A DNA stretch of 64,000 bases. Origin: JBBSBL01 sp963735885. Its GTDB lineage: Bacteria > Actinomycetota > Thermoleophilia > Solirubrobacterales > Solirubrobacteraceae. A program made the translations under genes and the position numbers. This document shows positions 28,994 through 38,396 of the stretch, in pieces (position 1 is the stretch's first letter; each line of letters opens with the position of its first letter). Location: positions 186,001-250,000 of the forward strand of contig CAVTMP010000008.1 of the NCBI GenBank assembly GCA_963735885.1. Reading direction: 5' to 3'. The notes under the pieces were generated by a model that saw nothing but the letters and a program-made list of their open reading frames with translations, was not told the origin of the DNA and ran no database searches.

Positions 28994-31900
28994 ATGAGGG
29001 GGGAGCGCCGCACACGCCGCTTCATCGTCGCGCTCTGCGGGATCGCCGGCCTCGCCGCCGCGCCCGGGATCGCCGCGGCCCCGGTCGACGCCGCCGGCGC
29101 CGGCGCGCCGATCACCGAGTACGACGTCGGCGCCGGCCACCGCCCGACCTTCATCGCCAACGGACCCGACGGCAAGCTGTGGTTCACCGACCCGGGCGGA
29201 GGCGGCGTCCAACCGGGCGTCGGCCGCATCTCGACGGCGGGCGCCGTGGAGACGCACGCGATCGCCTCCGCGGTCGACCCCCTCGACGTCGCGCCGAGCC
29301 CGGACGGCGCGATGTCGCTCACCGACCAGGGCGCCAACCGGCTCCTGCGCCTCGACACGGGCTTCGGGCTGATCGATACGGGCAACTCCGTCGAAGGGCC
29401 GCGCGGCGTCACGGCGGGCCCGGGCGGGAAGGTGTGGTTCACCAACCAGACCGACGGCAGCGATCAGGTCTGCCGGATCGACCCGAGCCTCGACGTCAAC
29501 GCCTCCCTCTGCACCAGCATGCAGCGGCCAGGCGCGGAGGCCCGCGGCATCGCCGAGGGCCCCGACGGCGCCGTGTGGTTCGCCGAGGGGGCCGGCAACG
29601 CGGTCGGGCGGGCGAGCCTGGCCGACGGGCCCAACGGGCCGTACGTCCAGATCGAGGAGTTCCCGCTGACCAATGCGAGCAGCTATCCCGATCGCGTCAC
29701 GCGCGGGCCCGACGGCTGGATGTGGTTCACCGAGCGCGACGGCCAGCGGATCGGCCGGATCGACCCCGCCTCGAAGGGGATCGTCGAGTTCCCGACGCCG
29801 GCCAACAGCCAGCCGGAGGGCATCACCAGCGGCCCGGACGGCGCGCTGTGGTTCGCCGAGGAGGGCGCGAACAAGATCGGCCGGATCACGACGAGCGGGG
29901 CGATCACCGAGTCCGACGTCCCCACGGCGAACGCCTCGCCGACCGGCATCGCCGCGGGACCCGACGGCGCACTGTGGTTCACCGAGCCCAACGCGGGCAA
30001 GGTGGGGCGGCTCGCGCCGGGCGGGGGGACCACGCCGCCGCCGACGGCGAAGGTCGTGCTGGCCACCCCGAAGCCGGTCGCCGGCCGTGTCCTCGCGCTC
30101 GACCCGACGCAGTCCGTCGCGGTCGGCGGGCCACTGAGCTCGATCAAGTGGGACCTCGACGGCTCCGGGCGCTTCGCCGGGAGCTGCCCGCCGTCCACGC
30201 CGGTGGCGTACAAGGCGTTCGAGACGCCGGGCTCCCACGTCATCGGCCTCAAGGTCACCGACCAGCGCGGCCAGGAGAGCACGACGCGCCTGACGGTCAA
30301 CGTCAATCGACTCGCCGGGGTGCGGACCGCGCCGGCGCGATCCGCCGGCGGCAAGGTCAACGCCAACCCGTACGTCGCGCTGAAGCATTTCTGGTGCGGC
30401 GACCGGCGTGCGATCGCGGCCGCCGAGAAGATCTACCTGCCGAAGTTCTTCACGACGGACGTCCGGGCGGTCGGCATCGACGTCTCCCAGGGCGTCGTCC
30501 CCGACCCGCCGCGGCCGGGCGGCATCTCGATACTCGAGAAGGCGCTCGTCTCGCTGCGCGGCGGCGCCTCACCCCGCGGCGCGCTGTTCAAGCGCCTCTT
30601 CGCCCTCGACAACGACCAGCAGAACCCGCGTGACAACCGGATCACCTGGATGCAGAAGGGCGGCAAGACGATCGTGCGCGTCTACGCCTCCGCGATCCAG
30701 GCGCCGAACGGCAAGTCGGTCTCGAACGTGCAGATGAAGCTGTACGGCGTGAACGGCGGCCAGGACCTGCCGGGCAGCCCGCTGCTCTCGCAGACCGGCC
30801 CGCTGACCGTGCCGACCGGCCCGCCGTTCACGACGCACGCGATGCGGATCGGCTACAGCCCGGCCGACGGCACGCTTCCGGTGTTCACCTTCACGCTGCC
30901 CGACAGCTGGACGCAGGGCAACCTCGCCCTGCTCGCCGCGCCGACCCTCGTCGGCGCCCGGCTCGACGCCCAGTGCGACACGCTCGACTGCAAGCTCAAC
31001 CAGCAGACCGGCTCGGGCCAGCTCCAGTTCAACAACACCGGTCTGTTCATCATCCGCTCGGTGGCCATGAAGCCGAGCGCCGATCCTCCGCTCGCGTCGC
31101 CCTCCAAGCTCTTCGACCAGGCCATCAACCTCTCGCCGGTCGCCGTGCTGCCCTCGCCCTACCAGGCGACGATCGACATCGACTCGATCACGAAGTGCAA
31201 GAAGGCGTCCGCGGCCGACAAGAGCTGCGACGACCCCAACGGCGCGGCGAGCGGGCTGATCGGCAACTGGTACAACGCGAACAAGGTCGCGCCGCTCTCG
31301 CTCATCAAGTCGATGACGATCGGCATCCACTCCGGGTACTCGCAGATCAACGGGTACTCGAGCTGGCCCGGGAAGTGCGACGAGAACGCGAACGGCGGGG
31401 CGATCTGCGAGACCGAGGACGTCCACCCCGTCTCCCAGGTCGACGCCGGTCGGCCGCTCACCTCCGTGGGTCACGAGATGTTCCACGACCTCGGGCGCCC
31501 GCACGCGGACAACAGCGCGTCAGGCTGCGGCGGCAACGGCGAGGGCAAGCCGGACTCGCGCGGCCACCTGCGCGGCATCGGGCTCGACCGCCACGCCGGC
31601 TCGGGCGGCTCGACCACGGAGCCCTACCGGATCCTCTCGCCGGATCTGCCGGGCCAGAAGAGCGAGCAGTACGACATCATGTCCTACTGCACGAACAACT
31701 ACCCGGACGACGACTCCTGGCTCTCGCCGCACAACTGGGACACCGTCGCCGGCGACTGGATCTTCTTCCTCAAGCGCGCGACGGCGAGCGCCGCCCTCCG
31801 GACGCTCGCACGTCCCGCGGCCGGGCCGGGGCTGGACGTCAGCGGATACGCCGACGGGACCGGCACCCACCTCAGCCACGTCGCGCCGGCGGCCGGCGGG

Positions 31901-32953
31901 GCGGCCGCCTCGATCGCCGCGGCCCCGGCGAGCTCCGCCTTCCGGGCGGTCGCGCGCGGGACGGGCGGCGGCGTGGTCGGGTCGGTCCCGCTGTTCGTCA
32001 CCTACGGCCACCTCGACGCCCGGCGACGCGGGCAGCCCTCGACGCCGTTCGCCTCCTTCCACGGCGTGGTGCCGGCGACCGGCGCCCAGCGGCTGGAGAT
32101 CATCCGCGACGGCAGCCCGGCGACGGCGGCGAGCCGCAGCGCCCGCGCCCCGAGGGTCCGGCTCCTGGCGCCGCGGCGCGGGACGATCGGCCGCGGCCGC
32201 ACGGTCGTCGTGCGCTGGCGCGCGACCGACGCCGACGGCGGCGCGCTGAGCGCCTACGTCGACTACTCGACCGACGGCGGGCGTCGCTGGCGCACCGTCT
32301 CGATCGGCCCCAACCGCGGCCGTGCGGTCCTCTCGAGCGGGCTCTTCACCGGGTCCCGTCGCGCGCGGGTGCGGGTGCGCGTGAACGACGGGTTCAACGA
32401 GACCGCGGGCGTCTCGGGGCCGCTGCGCGCGGTGGGGTCTCCGCCGGCGGTGACGATCGAGCCCTCCCGCCGGCGTCTGCGGATCCCGGCCGACGCGACG
32501 CTCGCGCTGCGCGGCCACGCCTTCGACGACGCGTTCCGCCTGCTGCGCGGCCGCAGCCTGCGCTGGGCCACCGGCCGCCGCGTGCTCGCCCGCGGCGAGG
32601 GCGTGGGCGTGAGCGGGCTGACGCCCGGCAGCCACGTCATCCGCCTCGTCGCCCGCGACCGCGCGGGGCGTGAGGGCAGCGCCGCGGTGCGCGTCCAGGT
32701 GACCGCCGTGCGGCCGTTCTTCGTTTCGCTCTCGGCACCGCGGCGGCTCGCCCGCGGCGCCCGTTCGGTGCGGCTGAAGCTCGCCACGAACGTCGCCTCC
32801 GTCCTGCGGGCCGGCGGGCGCCGGTACGCGCTCTCGCGCCGGGGCCGGACCGTCACGGTCCGGGTGAGGCCGGGGCGCGGAACGCTCGCGCTCGGCCTGC
32901 GGCTGAGCGCCGGCCGCAAGGCCGCGACGAAGACGCTGCGGATCCCGCGCTGA
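28994..32953 (+). CDS. Large secreted metzincin-like metalloprotease with Vgb-type propeller
   Basis: A 1319-residue exported protein. A signal peptide (cleavage near residue 30) is followed by a virginiamycin-B-lyase-like propeller (about 40-340; repeated GPDGxLWFTE and GKIGRI), a PKD-like domain (about 350-440), and a long region with the metzincin zinc motif HEMFHDLGRPH at residues 827-837 (HExxHxxGxxH). A downstream YDIMSYC at about 890 is a plausible Met-turn. The C-terminal 300 residues hold Ig-like beta domains and a basic tail. It is probably a secreted or wall-bound endopeptidase. The ATG at 28994 is chosen because an ATG 11 nt earlier hits a stop after four codons. TAGCAT lies at 28970-28975. 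Confidence 0.8.
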   Translation: MRGERRTRRFIVALCGIAGLAAAPGIAAAPVDAAGAGAPITEYDVGAGHRPTFIANGPDGKLWFTDPGGGGVQPGVGRISTAGAVETHAIASAVDPLDVAPSPDGAMSLTDQGANRLLRLDTGFGLIDTGNSVEGPRGVTAGPGGKVWFTNQTDGSDQVCRIDPSLDVNASLCTSMQRPGAEARGIAEGPDGAVWFAEGAGNAVGRASLADGPNGPYVQIEEFPLTNASSYPDRVTRGPDGWMWFTERDGQRIGRIDPASKGIVEFPTPANSQPEGITSGPDGALWFAEEGANKIGRITTSGAITESDVPTANASPTGIAAGPDGALWFTEPNAGKVGRLAPGGGTTPPPTAKVVLATPKPVAGRVLALDPTQSVAVGGPLSSIKWDLDGSGRFAGSCPPSTPVAYKAFETPGSHVIGLKVTDQRGQESTTRLTVNVNRLAGVRTAPARSAGGKVNANPYVALKHFWCGDRRAIAAAEKIYLPKFFTTDVRAVGIDVSQGVVPDPPRPGGISILEKALVSLRGGASPRGALFKRLFALDNDQQNPRDNRITWMQKGGKTIVRVYASAIQAPNGKSVSNVQMKLYGVNGGQDLPGSPLLSQTGPLTVPTGPPFTTHAMRIGYSPADGTLPVFTFTLPDSWTQGNLALLAAPTLVGARLDAQCDTLDCKLNQQTGSGQLQFNNTGLFIIRSVAMKPSADPPLASPSKLFDQAINLSPVAVLPSPYQATIDIDSITKCKKASAADKSCDDPNGAASGLIGNWYNANKVAPLSLIKSMTIGIHSGYSQINGYSSWPGKCDENANGGAICETEDVHPVSQVDAGRPLTSVGHEMFHDLGRPHADNSASGCGGNGEGKPDSRGHLRGIGLDRHAGSGGSTTEPYRILSPDLPGQKSEQYDIMSYCTNNYPDDDSWLSPHNWDTVAGDWIFFLKRATASAALRTLARPAAGPGLDVSGYADGTGTHLSHVAPAAGGAAASIAAAPASSAFRAVARGTGGGVVGSVPLFVTYGHLDARRRGQPSTPFASFHGVVPATGAQRLEIIRDGSPATAASRSARAPRVRLLAPRRGTIGRGRTVVVRWRATDADGGALSAYVDYSTDGGRRWRTVSIGPNRGRAVLSSGLFTGSRRARVRVRVNDGFNETAGVSGPLRAVGSPPAVTIEPSRRRLRIPADATLALRGHAFDDAFRLLRGRSLRWATGRRVLARGEGVGVSGLTPGSHVIRLVARDRAGREGSAAVRVQVTAVRPFFVSLSAPRRLARGARSVRLKLATNVASVLRAGGRRYALSRRGRTVTVRVRPGRGTLALGLRLSAGRKAATKTLRIPR

Positions 32954-33072
32954 GGCGGGCCGCGGCCGTTCGCGCGCGGGTGTCCGGCGGACCTGATCTC
33001 CCGGGCGTCGTCGCCGCGGTCGCGGCGCGCGCGAGGTCCGCCACGTGGTGATCGGGGGTTCGCCGTTGGACT

Positions 33073-33094
33073 CGCCGGCCTGAGGAGGCCGGCG
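33073..33094. terminator. Bidirectional terminator hairpin
   Basis: A perfect 9-bp stem CGCCGGCCT/AGGCCGGCG with loop GAGG lies between the convergent metalloprotease and vapC genes. There is no T-tract, as is common in high-GC actinobacteria. Confidence 0.65.
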
Positions 33095-33097
33095 GCG

Positions 33098-33523
33098 CTA
33101 CTCCGGCACGCGCCGCCGCACGCCCGAGAAGCGGTCGAAGTCCCGGTCGAAGGAGACGATGGTCGCGTCGTGCTCGAGCGCCAGCGCGGCGAGATGCGCG
33201 TCGTTGACCAGGTTCCCGGCCGTGCCGGCCTCGATCAGCAGGCCGGAGAGGAGCGCGAGGTGCCGCGGCGAGGGGTCGACCGTCATGGCGGCCGGGGCGC
33301 CCAGCCACCCTTCGACCGCGGACACCGCATCGGCCGGGCTCAACGGCCGGGGGAAGATCGAGGGGTGGGTCGCCAGGCGCAGGAAGGCGAGCAGCGCGAT
33401 CCACGGGAAGCCGACCGTCTCGGCCCCGCCCAGCGCGGCGACCATCCAGCGGCGCGCGGCGCGGTGCCGGGGAGCGCCACGGTCGATCGCGTGCAGCAGC
33501 ACGTTCGCGTCGACGAGGAGCAT
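33098..33523 (-). CDS. vapC: VapC-type PIN-domain toxin
   Basis: A 141-residue PIN-domain ribonuclease, probably the toxin of a type II toxin-antitoxin system. The acidic active-site positions are recognisable: Asp5 in LLVDANVLL, an acidic/Asn patch in NLVNDAHLAALAL, and the C-terminal SFDRDFDRF. VapC toxins cleave specific RNAs when the antitoxin is lost. The ATG at 33523 lies 4 nt after the stop of the antitoxin gene, the usual antitoxin-first order. A terminator hairpin follows its stop codon. Confidence 0.85.
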   Translation of the reverse strand: MLLVDANVLLHAIDRGAPRHRAARRWMVAALGGAETVGFPWIALLAFLRLATHPSIFPRPLSPADAVSAVEGWLGAPAAMTVDPSPRHLALLSGLLIEAGTAGNLVNDAHLAALALEHDATIVSFDRDFDRFSGVRRRVPE

Positions 33524-33527
33524 CGCG

Positions 33528-33782
33528 TCAGCTGCCGGTGGAGAGCCGGCGGGCGCGTTCCTCGTCCTCGAGCTCCCCGGCGAGCCGAAGCGCCTTGGTG
33601 ACGTCGACGAGCGGCGGCCCCAGGTCGTGCGTGGGGCTCTCGATCTTGCGAGCCGGCACCCGGCCGGCCGCGCCGCCACGGATCGCGTCGTTCACCGCCT
33701 GCTTGAACGTGATGCCGCGCTCCTTCATGGCCCGCCTGAGCAACTGCTCCACATCGGGATCGAGCGTGATGGTCGTCCGCAT
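33528..33782 (-). CDS. vapB: VapB-type ribbon-helix-helix antitoxin
   Basis: An 84-residue antitoxin: the N-terminal MRTTITLDPDVEQLL and KERGITFKQAVNDAI fit the VapB RHH-like antitoxin pattern in which an N-terminal strand contacts DNA. The C-terminal tail (LVDVTKALRLAGELEDEERARRL) should wrap the PIN toxin. The ATG lies 8 nt after a TATGAT -10, so the mRNA is probably leaderless. A perfect palindrome covers the promoter spacer and fits autoregulation. Confidence 0.8.
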   Translation of the reverse strand: MRTTITLDPDVEQLLRRAMKERGITFKQAVNDAIRGGAAGRVPARKIESPTHDLGPPLVDVTKALRLAGELEDEERARRLSTGS

Positions 33783-33790
33783 CAGCGCGC

Positions 33791-33814
33791 ATCATAGCAT
33801 CATCGCCGATGATG
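33791..33814 (-). promoter_or_regulatory. vapBC promoter -10 and operator palindrome
   Basis: A minus-strand -10 TATGAT (33791-33796) abuts a perfect palindrome CATCATCG-C-CGATGATG (33798-33814). The palindrome occupies the -10/-35 spacer, the usual place for a VapB(C) repressor site. Confidence 0.6.
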
Positions 33815-33916
33815 TCATGATGCTCGTGCGACAGAGAGGGCGGCGGCCGGAGTGTCGCCGCCGCCCGCCCCGGGTGCCGCCCAGCGGCTTCCCGGGGGTC
33901 CGATTCGCGTCTGGGG

Positions 33917-34189
33917 CTAAGCGTCGTACTGGCCGGCGAGCTCCGCCATCTGGGGCTTGCCCTTGTGCCCGGCTGCTTGAAGGATCGGCGGGACCTCGGG
34001 GTCGGAGACGAAGTTCTGCCAGCCGGCCGCGTCCCAGTCGAAGAGCGCCCAGACGCGGTCGTCCTCGTTGGGATCGCGAAAGACGGTGCAACCCTTGGAC
34101 CCGTGCTGCTTTCGCTTCTCGAGGCTCGTGGTTGAGAAGATCTTCAACCAGCGATCGACATCCTCGACCCTCGTCGTTGCCAGAATCAC
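33917..34189 (-). CDS. Conserved small protein of unknown function (90 aa)
   Basis: I cannot name the family. The 90-residue protein starts VILATTRVEDVDRWLKIF and has CTVFRDPNEDDRVWALFDWD in the middle, which looks like the strand-helix pattern of dimeric alpha/beta-barrel proteins (antibiotic-biosynthesis-monooxygenase or cyclase folds). It ends in a short helix and AGQYDA. The GTG at 34189 is strongly supported by a GGAGGAGA Shine-Dalgarno immediately upstream; the frame continues further upstream without a better start. It is divergent from the formate dehydrogenase operon, with which it shares a 151-bp intergenic region. Confidence 0.65.
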   Translation of the reverse strand: MILATTRVEDVDRWLKIFSTTSLEKRKQHGSKGCTVFRDPNEDDRVWALFDWDAAGWQNFVSDPEVPPILQAAGHKGKPQMAELAGQYDA

Positions 34190-34235
34190 TCTCTCCTCCT
34201 CTGTCCGGGACGCGTCGCTCGTGCGAGTTCCGCCG

Positions 34236-34266
34236 ACCCTACAGAACGCCGGGTTCCGCGTGGCAA
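34236..34266 (-). promoter_or_regulatory. Promoter of the small gene starting at 34189
   Basis: On the minus strand: TTGCCA (34261-34266), a 19-nt spacer and TAGGGT (34236-34241), giving a leader of about 40 nt that ends in a strong Shine-Dalgarno. Confidence 0.55.
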
Positions 34267-34326
34267 ACCGTTCCGGCGCATCGGGGGCATCCGGACCGGC
34301 GACGGGGGACGAGGCTCCTGCCGCCC

Positions 34327-34332
34327 TAGAGT
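34327..34332 (+). promoter_or_regulatory. -10 element, formate dehydrogenase operon
   Basis: TAGAGT ends 8 nt before the GTG start at 34341 and no Shine-Dalgarno intervenes, so a leaderless fdhA mRNA is predicted. Confidence 0.55.
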
Positions 34333-34340
34333 GTCCCGCC

Positions 34341-37300
34341 GTGCCCCGGCTCCCGTCGCTTCCGCTGCTTCGCCAGCTCCGCGGCGATTCCCTGGGCCTG
34401 GGGCCCGCGGCCAGATCGCCCCGCTCCGCCGCGCTGCGCCCCCGCACGGAGTCGGCCGACCGGGTGGCGCGGTCGGTGTGCCCGTACTGCGCGGTGGGCT
34501 GCGGCCAGCGCGTGTACGTGCGCGACGGGCGCGTGACCCAGATCGAGGGCGACCCCGACTCCCCGGTGTCGCGCGGGCGGCTCTGCCCGAAGGGCGCGGC
34601 GTCGCTCGACCTCGTGACCCGCCCCGACCGGCTCACCCGGGTGCGCTACCGCGCCCCGGGCGCAACCGACTTCACCGATCTCGACCTCGACACCGCGATG
34701 GACATGATCGCCGACCGGGTCATCGCGGCTCGGCGCGAGGGCTGGCAGGACACCGACGAGCTCGGACGCCGGGTGAACCGGACGCTCGGCTTCGCCCACC
34801 TCGGCGGGGCGACGCTCGACAACGAGGAGAACTACCTCATCAAGAAGTTCTTCTCGGCCATGGGGGCGGTGGCGATCGAGAACCAGGCGCGCATATGACA
34901 CTCCTCCACGGTCCCCGGTCTGGGGACCTCCTTCGGCCGGGGCGGCGCGACGACGTTCCCGCGTGACCTCGCGCGCAGCGACTGCATCCTCGTCATCGGC
35001 TCGAACATGGCCGAGAACCATCCCGTCGCCTTCCAGTGGGTGGTCGAGGCCAAGACGGCCGGCGCCCGCCTGATCCACGTCGATCCGCGGTTCACGCGCA
35101 CCAGCGCGCTGGCCGACCTCCACGTGCCGCTGCGCGCCGGGACCGACATCGCGTTCCTCGGCGGGCTCATCCGCGAGGTGATCGAGCGCGACGCGATCTT
35201 CCGCGACTACGTCGTGCCCTACACCAACGCCGCCACGATCCTCCGCGAGGACTACCTGGACACCGACGAGCTCGACGGTCGGTTCTCCGGCTTCGACGCG
35301 GCGCGGGGGGGCTACGACCCCGCGTCCTGGGCCTACCGGGGCGGCCGCGTAACCCCGGCCGTCGGCGACCGCACGGCCGGCGGCGCCGTCGGGGAGCAGG
35401 CCCACGGGGCGCACGCCGCCGACCTCCGCGGAGACGGCGAGCGCGACGACACGCTGCGGCATCCCCGTTGCGTCTACCAGGTGCTCCGCCGCCACTTCGC
35501 CCGCTACACGCCGGAGATGGTCGAGGAGGTCTGCGGGGTCCCGCGCGAGCGCCTGCTCGCGGTCGCCGACGCGCTGATCGCCAACAGCGGGCCCGAGCGC
35601 ACGAGCGCGATCGCCTACGCCGTCGGGTGGACGCAGCACACGACCGGGGTCCAGAACGTGCGCGCGGCGTCGATCCTCCAGCTCCTGCTCGGGAACGTCG
35701 GCCGCCCGGGCGGCGGGATCATGGCGCTGCGGGGACACGCGTCGATCCAGGGCTCGACCGACATCCCGACCCTCTACAACATCCTCCCGGGCTACCTGCC
35801 GATGCCGCCCGCCCGCGACGACGGCGAGGACACCCTCGCCCGCTACCTCGACGAGAACCGCCCCGAGGCGGGCTTCTGGCACGGGGTCGACGCCTACGCC
35901 ATCTCGCTGCTCACGGCGTGGTGGGGCGAGAGCGCGACCGCGGAGAACGACTACGGCTTCGGCCATCTGCCGCGGATCGGCGCCGACCACTCCCACTACC
36001 GCACGACGCTCGAGATGCTCGACGGGAAGGTGCGCGGGTTCTTCGTGATGGGCGAGAACCCGCTCGTCGGGACCGCGAACTCCCGCCTGCACCGCCTCGC
36101 CTTCTCGCAGCTCGACTGGATGGTCGTCCGCGACATGGGCGAGATCGAGGCGGCCACCTGGTGGCGCGACGGGGCCGAGGTGCAGGACGGCGAGACCCGG
36201 CCCGAGGACATCGGCACCGAGGTCTTCCTCATGCCCGCCGCGGCGCACACCGAGAAGGCCGGGACGTTCACGAACACCGAGCGGCTGCTCCAGTGGCGCG
36301 AGCAGGCCGTCGAGCCCCCGGGCGACGCGCGCTCGGAGCTCTGGTTCATGGTCCATCTCGGGCGGCGCGTGCGGGAGCGGCTCGCCGGCTCCGAGGACCC
36401 GCGCGACCGCGCCGTGCTCGACCTCACGTGGGACTACCCGCTCCACGGCCCGCGGCGGGAGCCCGACCCCGAGGACGTGCTGCGGGAGATCGGCGGCGTC
36501 GACGCCGAGGGCCGGCCGCTCGACGGCTACGCGCAGCTCGAGGCCGACGGCTCCACCGCGTGCGGCTGCTGGATCTACTCCGGCGTCACCGCCGGCGGCG
36601 TGAACCGGGCGGCCCGGCGCCGCCCGGGGGCGGAGCAGGGCCACGCGGCGCCCGAGTGGGGCTGGGCGTGGCCGATGAACCGCCGGATCCTCTACAACCG
36701 CGCGTCGGCCGCGCCGGACGGAAGCCCGTGGTCCGAGCGCAAGCGCTGGGTCTGGTGGGACGCCCCCGCCGGGACGTGGACCGGAGAGGACGAGGTCGAC
36801 TTCCCGCTCGGCACGGCGCCCGGCCACCGTCCGCCCGACGACGCCACCGGGCCCGAGGCGCTGGCCGGCGACGACCCGTTCATCATGCAGGCGGACGGGA
36901 AGGGGTGGCTCTTCGCCCCGAGCGGGCTCGTCGACGGGCCGCTCCCGGCGCACTACGAGCCCGAGGAGTCGCCGGTCCCCAACGCGCTCTATCCCCAGCG
37001 GCGCAATCCCGTGCGCCGCACGGCCGCGCGCCCGGACAACGCCTACCACCCCTCGGGCGGGCACGCCGGCGCCGAGGTCTTCCCCTTCGTCTTCACGACC
37101 TACCGCCTGACCGAGCACCACGCCGCCGGCGGCATGTCGCGCTGGCTCCCGCGCCTGGCCGAGCTCCAGCCGGAGATGTTCGTCGAGGTCTCCCCCGCGC
37201 TCGCGCGCGAGCGCGGGCTCGAGAACGCGGGGTGGGCGACGATCGTCACGGCGCGCGGCGCGATCGAGGCGCGGGTCCTCGTCACCGAGCGCATGGCGCC

Positions 37301-37562
37301 GCTGCGGATCGGTCGGCGCACGGTGCACCAGGTCGGCCTGCCCTTCCACTGGGGCTCGGCGGGCGTCGCCCGCGGCGATCCCGCGAACGAGCTGCTCTCG
37401 ATCGTCACGGACCCGAACGTGCACATCGGCGAGTACAAGGCCGCGACCTGCGACGTCGTCGCCGGCCGGCGCCCGCGCGGACCGGGGCGGCGGGCGCTCG
37501 TGGAGGCCTATCGCCGGCGGGCCGGGATCGCGGACGACGGGCACGGCGGCGGCGAGCCGTGA
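34341..37562 (+). CDS. fdhA: Formate dehydrogenase alpha subunit, selenoprotein (Sec at in-frame TGA)
   Basis: A 1073-residue molybdo/tungsto-bis-MGD formate dehydrogenase catalytic subunit, oxidising formate to CO2. The first domain binds a 4Fe-4S cluster (CPYCAVGCGQ, Cys47, closing Cys in GRLCPKG). The frame contains TGA at 34896-34898 (residue 186) in the context NQARI-U-HSSTVPGLGTSFG, exactly where selenocysteine-type FDHs carry Sec; similarity continues for another 887 residues. A SECIS hairpin follows the TGA. Further landmarks are LLLGNVGRPGGG, GENPLVGT and a C-terminal MopB domain. GTG 34341 gives the usual LPLLRQLRGDSLG start and is probably leaderless. No Tat signal is seen. selA/B/C are not in the window. 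Confidence 0.95.
34896..34928 (+). promoter_or_regulatory. Selenocysteine codon and bacterial SECIS element
   Basis: TGA (34896-34898) is followed after 11 nt by a perfect 7-bp stem GGTCCCC/GGGGACC (34910-34916 and 34922-34928) enclosing loop GGTCT. The 11-nt spacing and the GGUCU loop match the E. coli fdhF SECIS recognised by SelB. Confidence 0.9.
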
Positions 37563-38386
37563 GCGCGCCCGAGCTCCCGCTGACGCGGTGGTACGGCGAG
37601 GAGGCGCGGCCGCGCGTGGGCTTCTTCACCGACACGAGCGTCTGCATCGGGTGCAAGGCGTGCGAGGTGGCCTGCAAGACGTGGAACGACGTGCCGGAGG
37701 ACGGGCTCGAGTTCACCGGGGAGTCCTACGACAACACCGGCGCGCTGGGGGCGAGCACGTGGCGCCACGTCGCCTTCGTCGAGCGGCCGGCCGACGACGT
37801 CGACGGTCCGGAGGGCATGCGCTGGCTCATGTCCTCCGACGTGTGCAAGCACTGCACCGGCGCCGCGTGCCTGGAGGTGTGCCCGACCGGCGCGCTGTTC
37901 CGCACCGAGTTCGGGACCGTGGTGGTCCAGCCCGACGTGTGCAACGGGTGCGGCTACTGCGTGCCGGCCTGCCCGTTCGGCGTCATCGACCGCCGCGAGG
38001 AGGACGGGCGCGCCTTCAAGTGCACGCTCTGCTACGACCGGCTCAAGGGCGGCCTCGAGCCGGCGTGCGCGACGGCCTGCCCGACCGACTCGATCCAGTT
38101 CGGCGTGCTCGACGAGCTGCGCGAGACGGCACGGGGACGGGTGGAGACGCTGCACGCGGAGGGCGTCGCCGAGGCGCGGCTCTACGGCGAGGATCCCGGC
38201 GACGGCGTCGGCGGCGCCGGCGCGTTCTTCCTCCTGCTCGACGCCCCGGAGGTGTACGGGCTGCCGCCCGACCCCGTCTCCGCCACCCGCCACCTCGCCG
38301 AGGAGTGGACCGCGGCGGGCGCGGCGGCGCTGGCCCTCGCCGCCGGGCTCGCGGCGACGGTGCTCGCCGGGAGGCGGGGGCGGTGA
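37559..38386 (+). CDS. fdhB: Formate dehydrogenase beta subunit (4 x [4Fe-4S] ferredoxin-like)
   Basis: A 275-residue electron-transfer subunit. It has four cysteine clusters typical of FdnH/HybA-type proteins: CIGCKACEVACK, CKHCTGAACLEVC, CNGCGYCVPAC and CTLCYDRL...CATAC, which carry electrons from the catalytic subunit. A C-terminal hydrophobic helix (ALALAAGLAATVLAG) would anchor it in the membrane, as in FdnH. The GTG start overlaps the fdhA stop (GTGA), and an NrfD-like gene follows after 10 nt. The encoded complex is likely membrane-bound and donates to quinone; the side of the membrane cannot be told because fdhA lacks an evident Tat signal. Confidence 0.92.
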   Translation: MSAPELPLTRWYGEEARPRVGFFTDTSVCIGCKACEVACKTWNDVPEDGLEFTGESYDNTGALGASTWRHVAFVERPADDVDGPEGMRWLMSSDVCKHCTGAACLEVCPTGALFRTEFGTVVVQPDVCNGCGYCVPACPFGVIDRREEDGRAFKCTLCYDRLKGGLEPACATACPTDSIQFGVLDELRETARGRVETLHAEGVAEARLYGEDPGDGVGGAGAFFLLLDAPEVYGLPPDPVSATRHLAEEWTAAGAAALALAAGLAATVLAGRRGR

Positions 38387-38396
38387 GCACGGCCGC

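Noticed and set aside
34068..34340. Upstream extension of the formate dehydrogenase frame to an ATG at 34068
   Set aside because: This part is antisense to the small gene at 33917-34189 and its promoter and shows no FDH similarity; the GTG at 34341 with its -10 fits the family start.
34896..34898. TGA read as a stop splitting fdhA into two genes
   Set aside because: Similarity continues in frame on both sides and a SECIS hairpin follows, so it is a selenocysteine codon.
34326..37544. A 1072-codon minus-strand open frame opposite fdhA
   Set aside because: It is antisense to a clearly conserved gene, has low-complexity Arg/Gly/Ala composition and no recognisable domain; such frames are normal at this GC content. 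The same applies to the long opposite-strand frames at 832-2895, 12884-14437, 18607-21255, 53965-56034 and 59987-61744.
38383..38396. GTG at 38383 overlapping the fdhB stop as start of the NrfD-like gene
   Set aside because: Its frame meets a stop after 27 codons, and joining the conserved part would need a shift in the opposite direction from all other shifts; GTG 38397 is already in the conserved frame.
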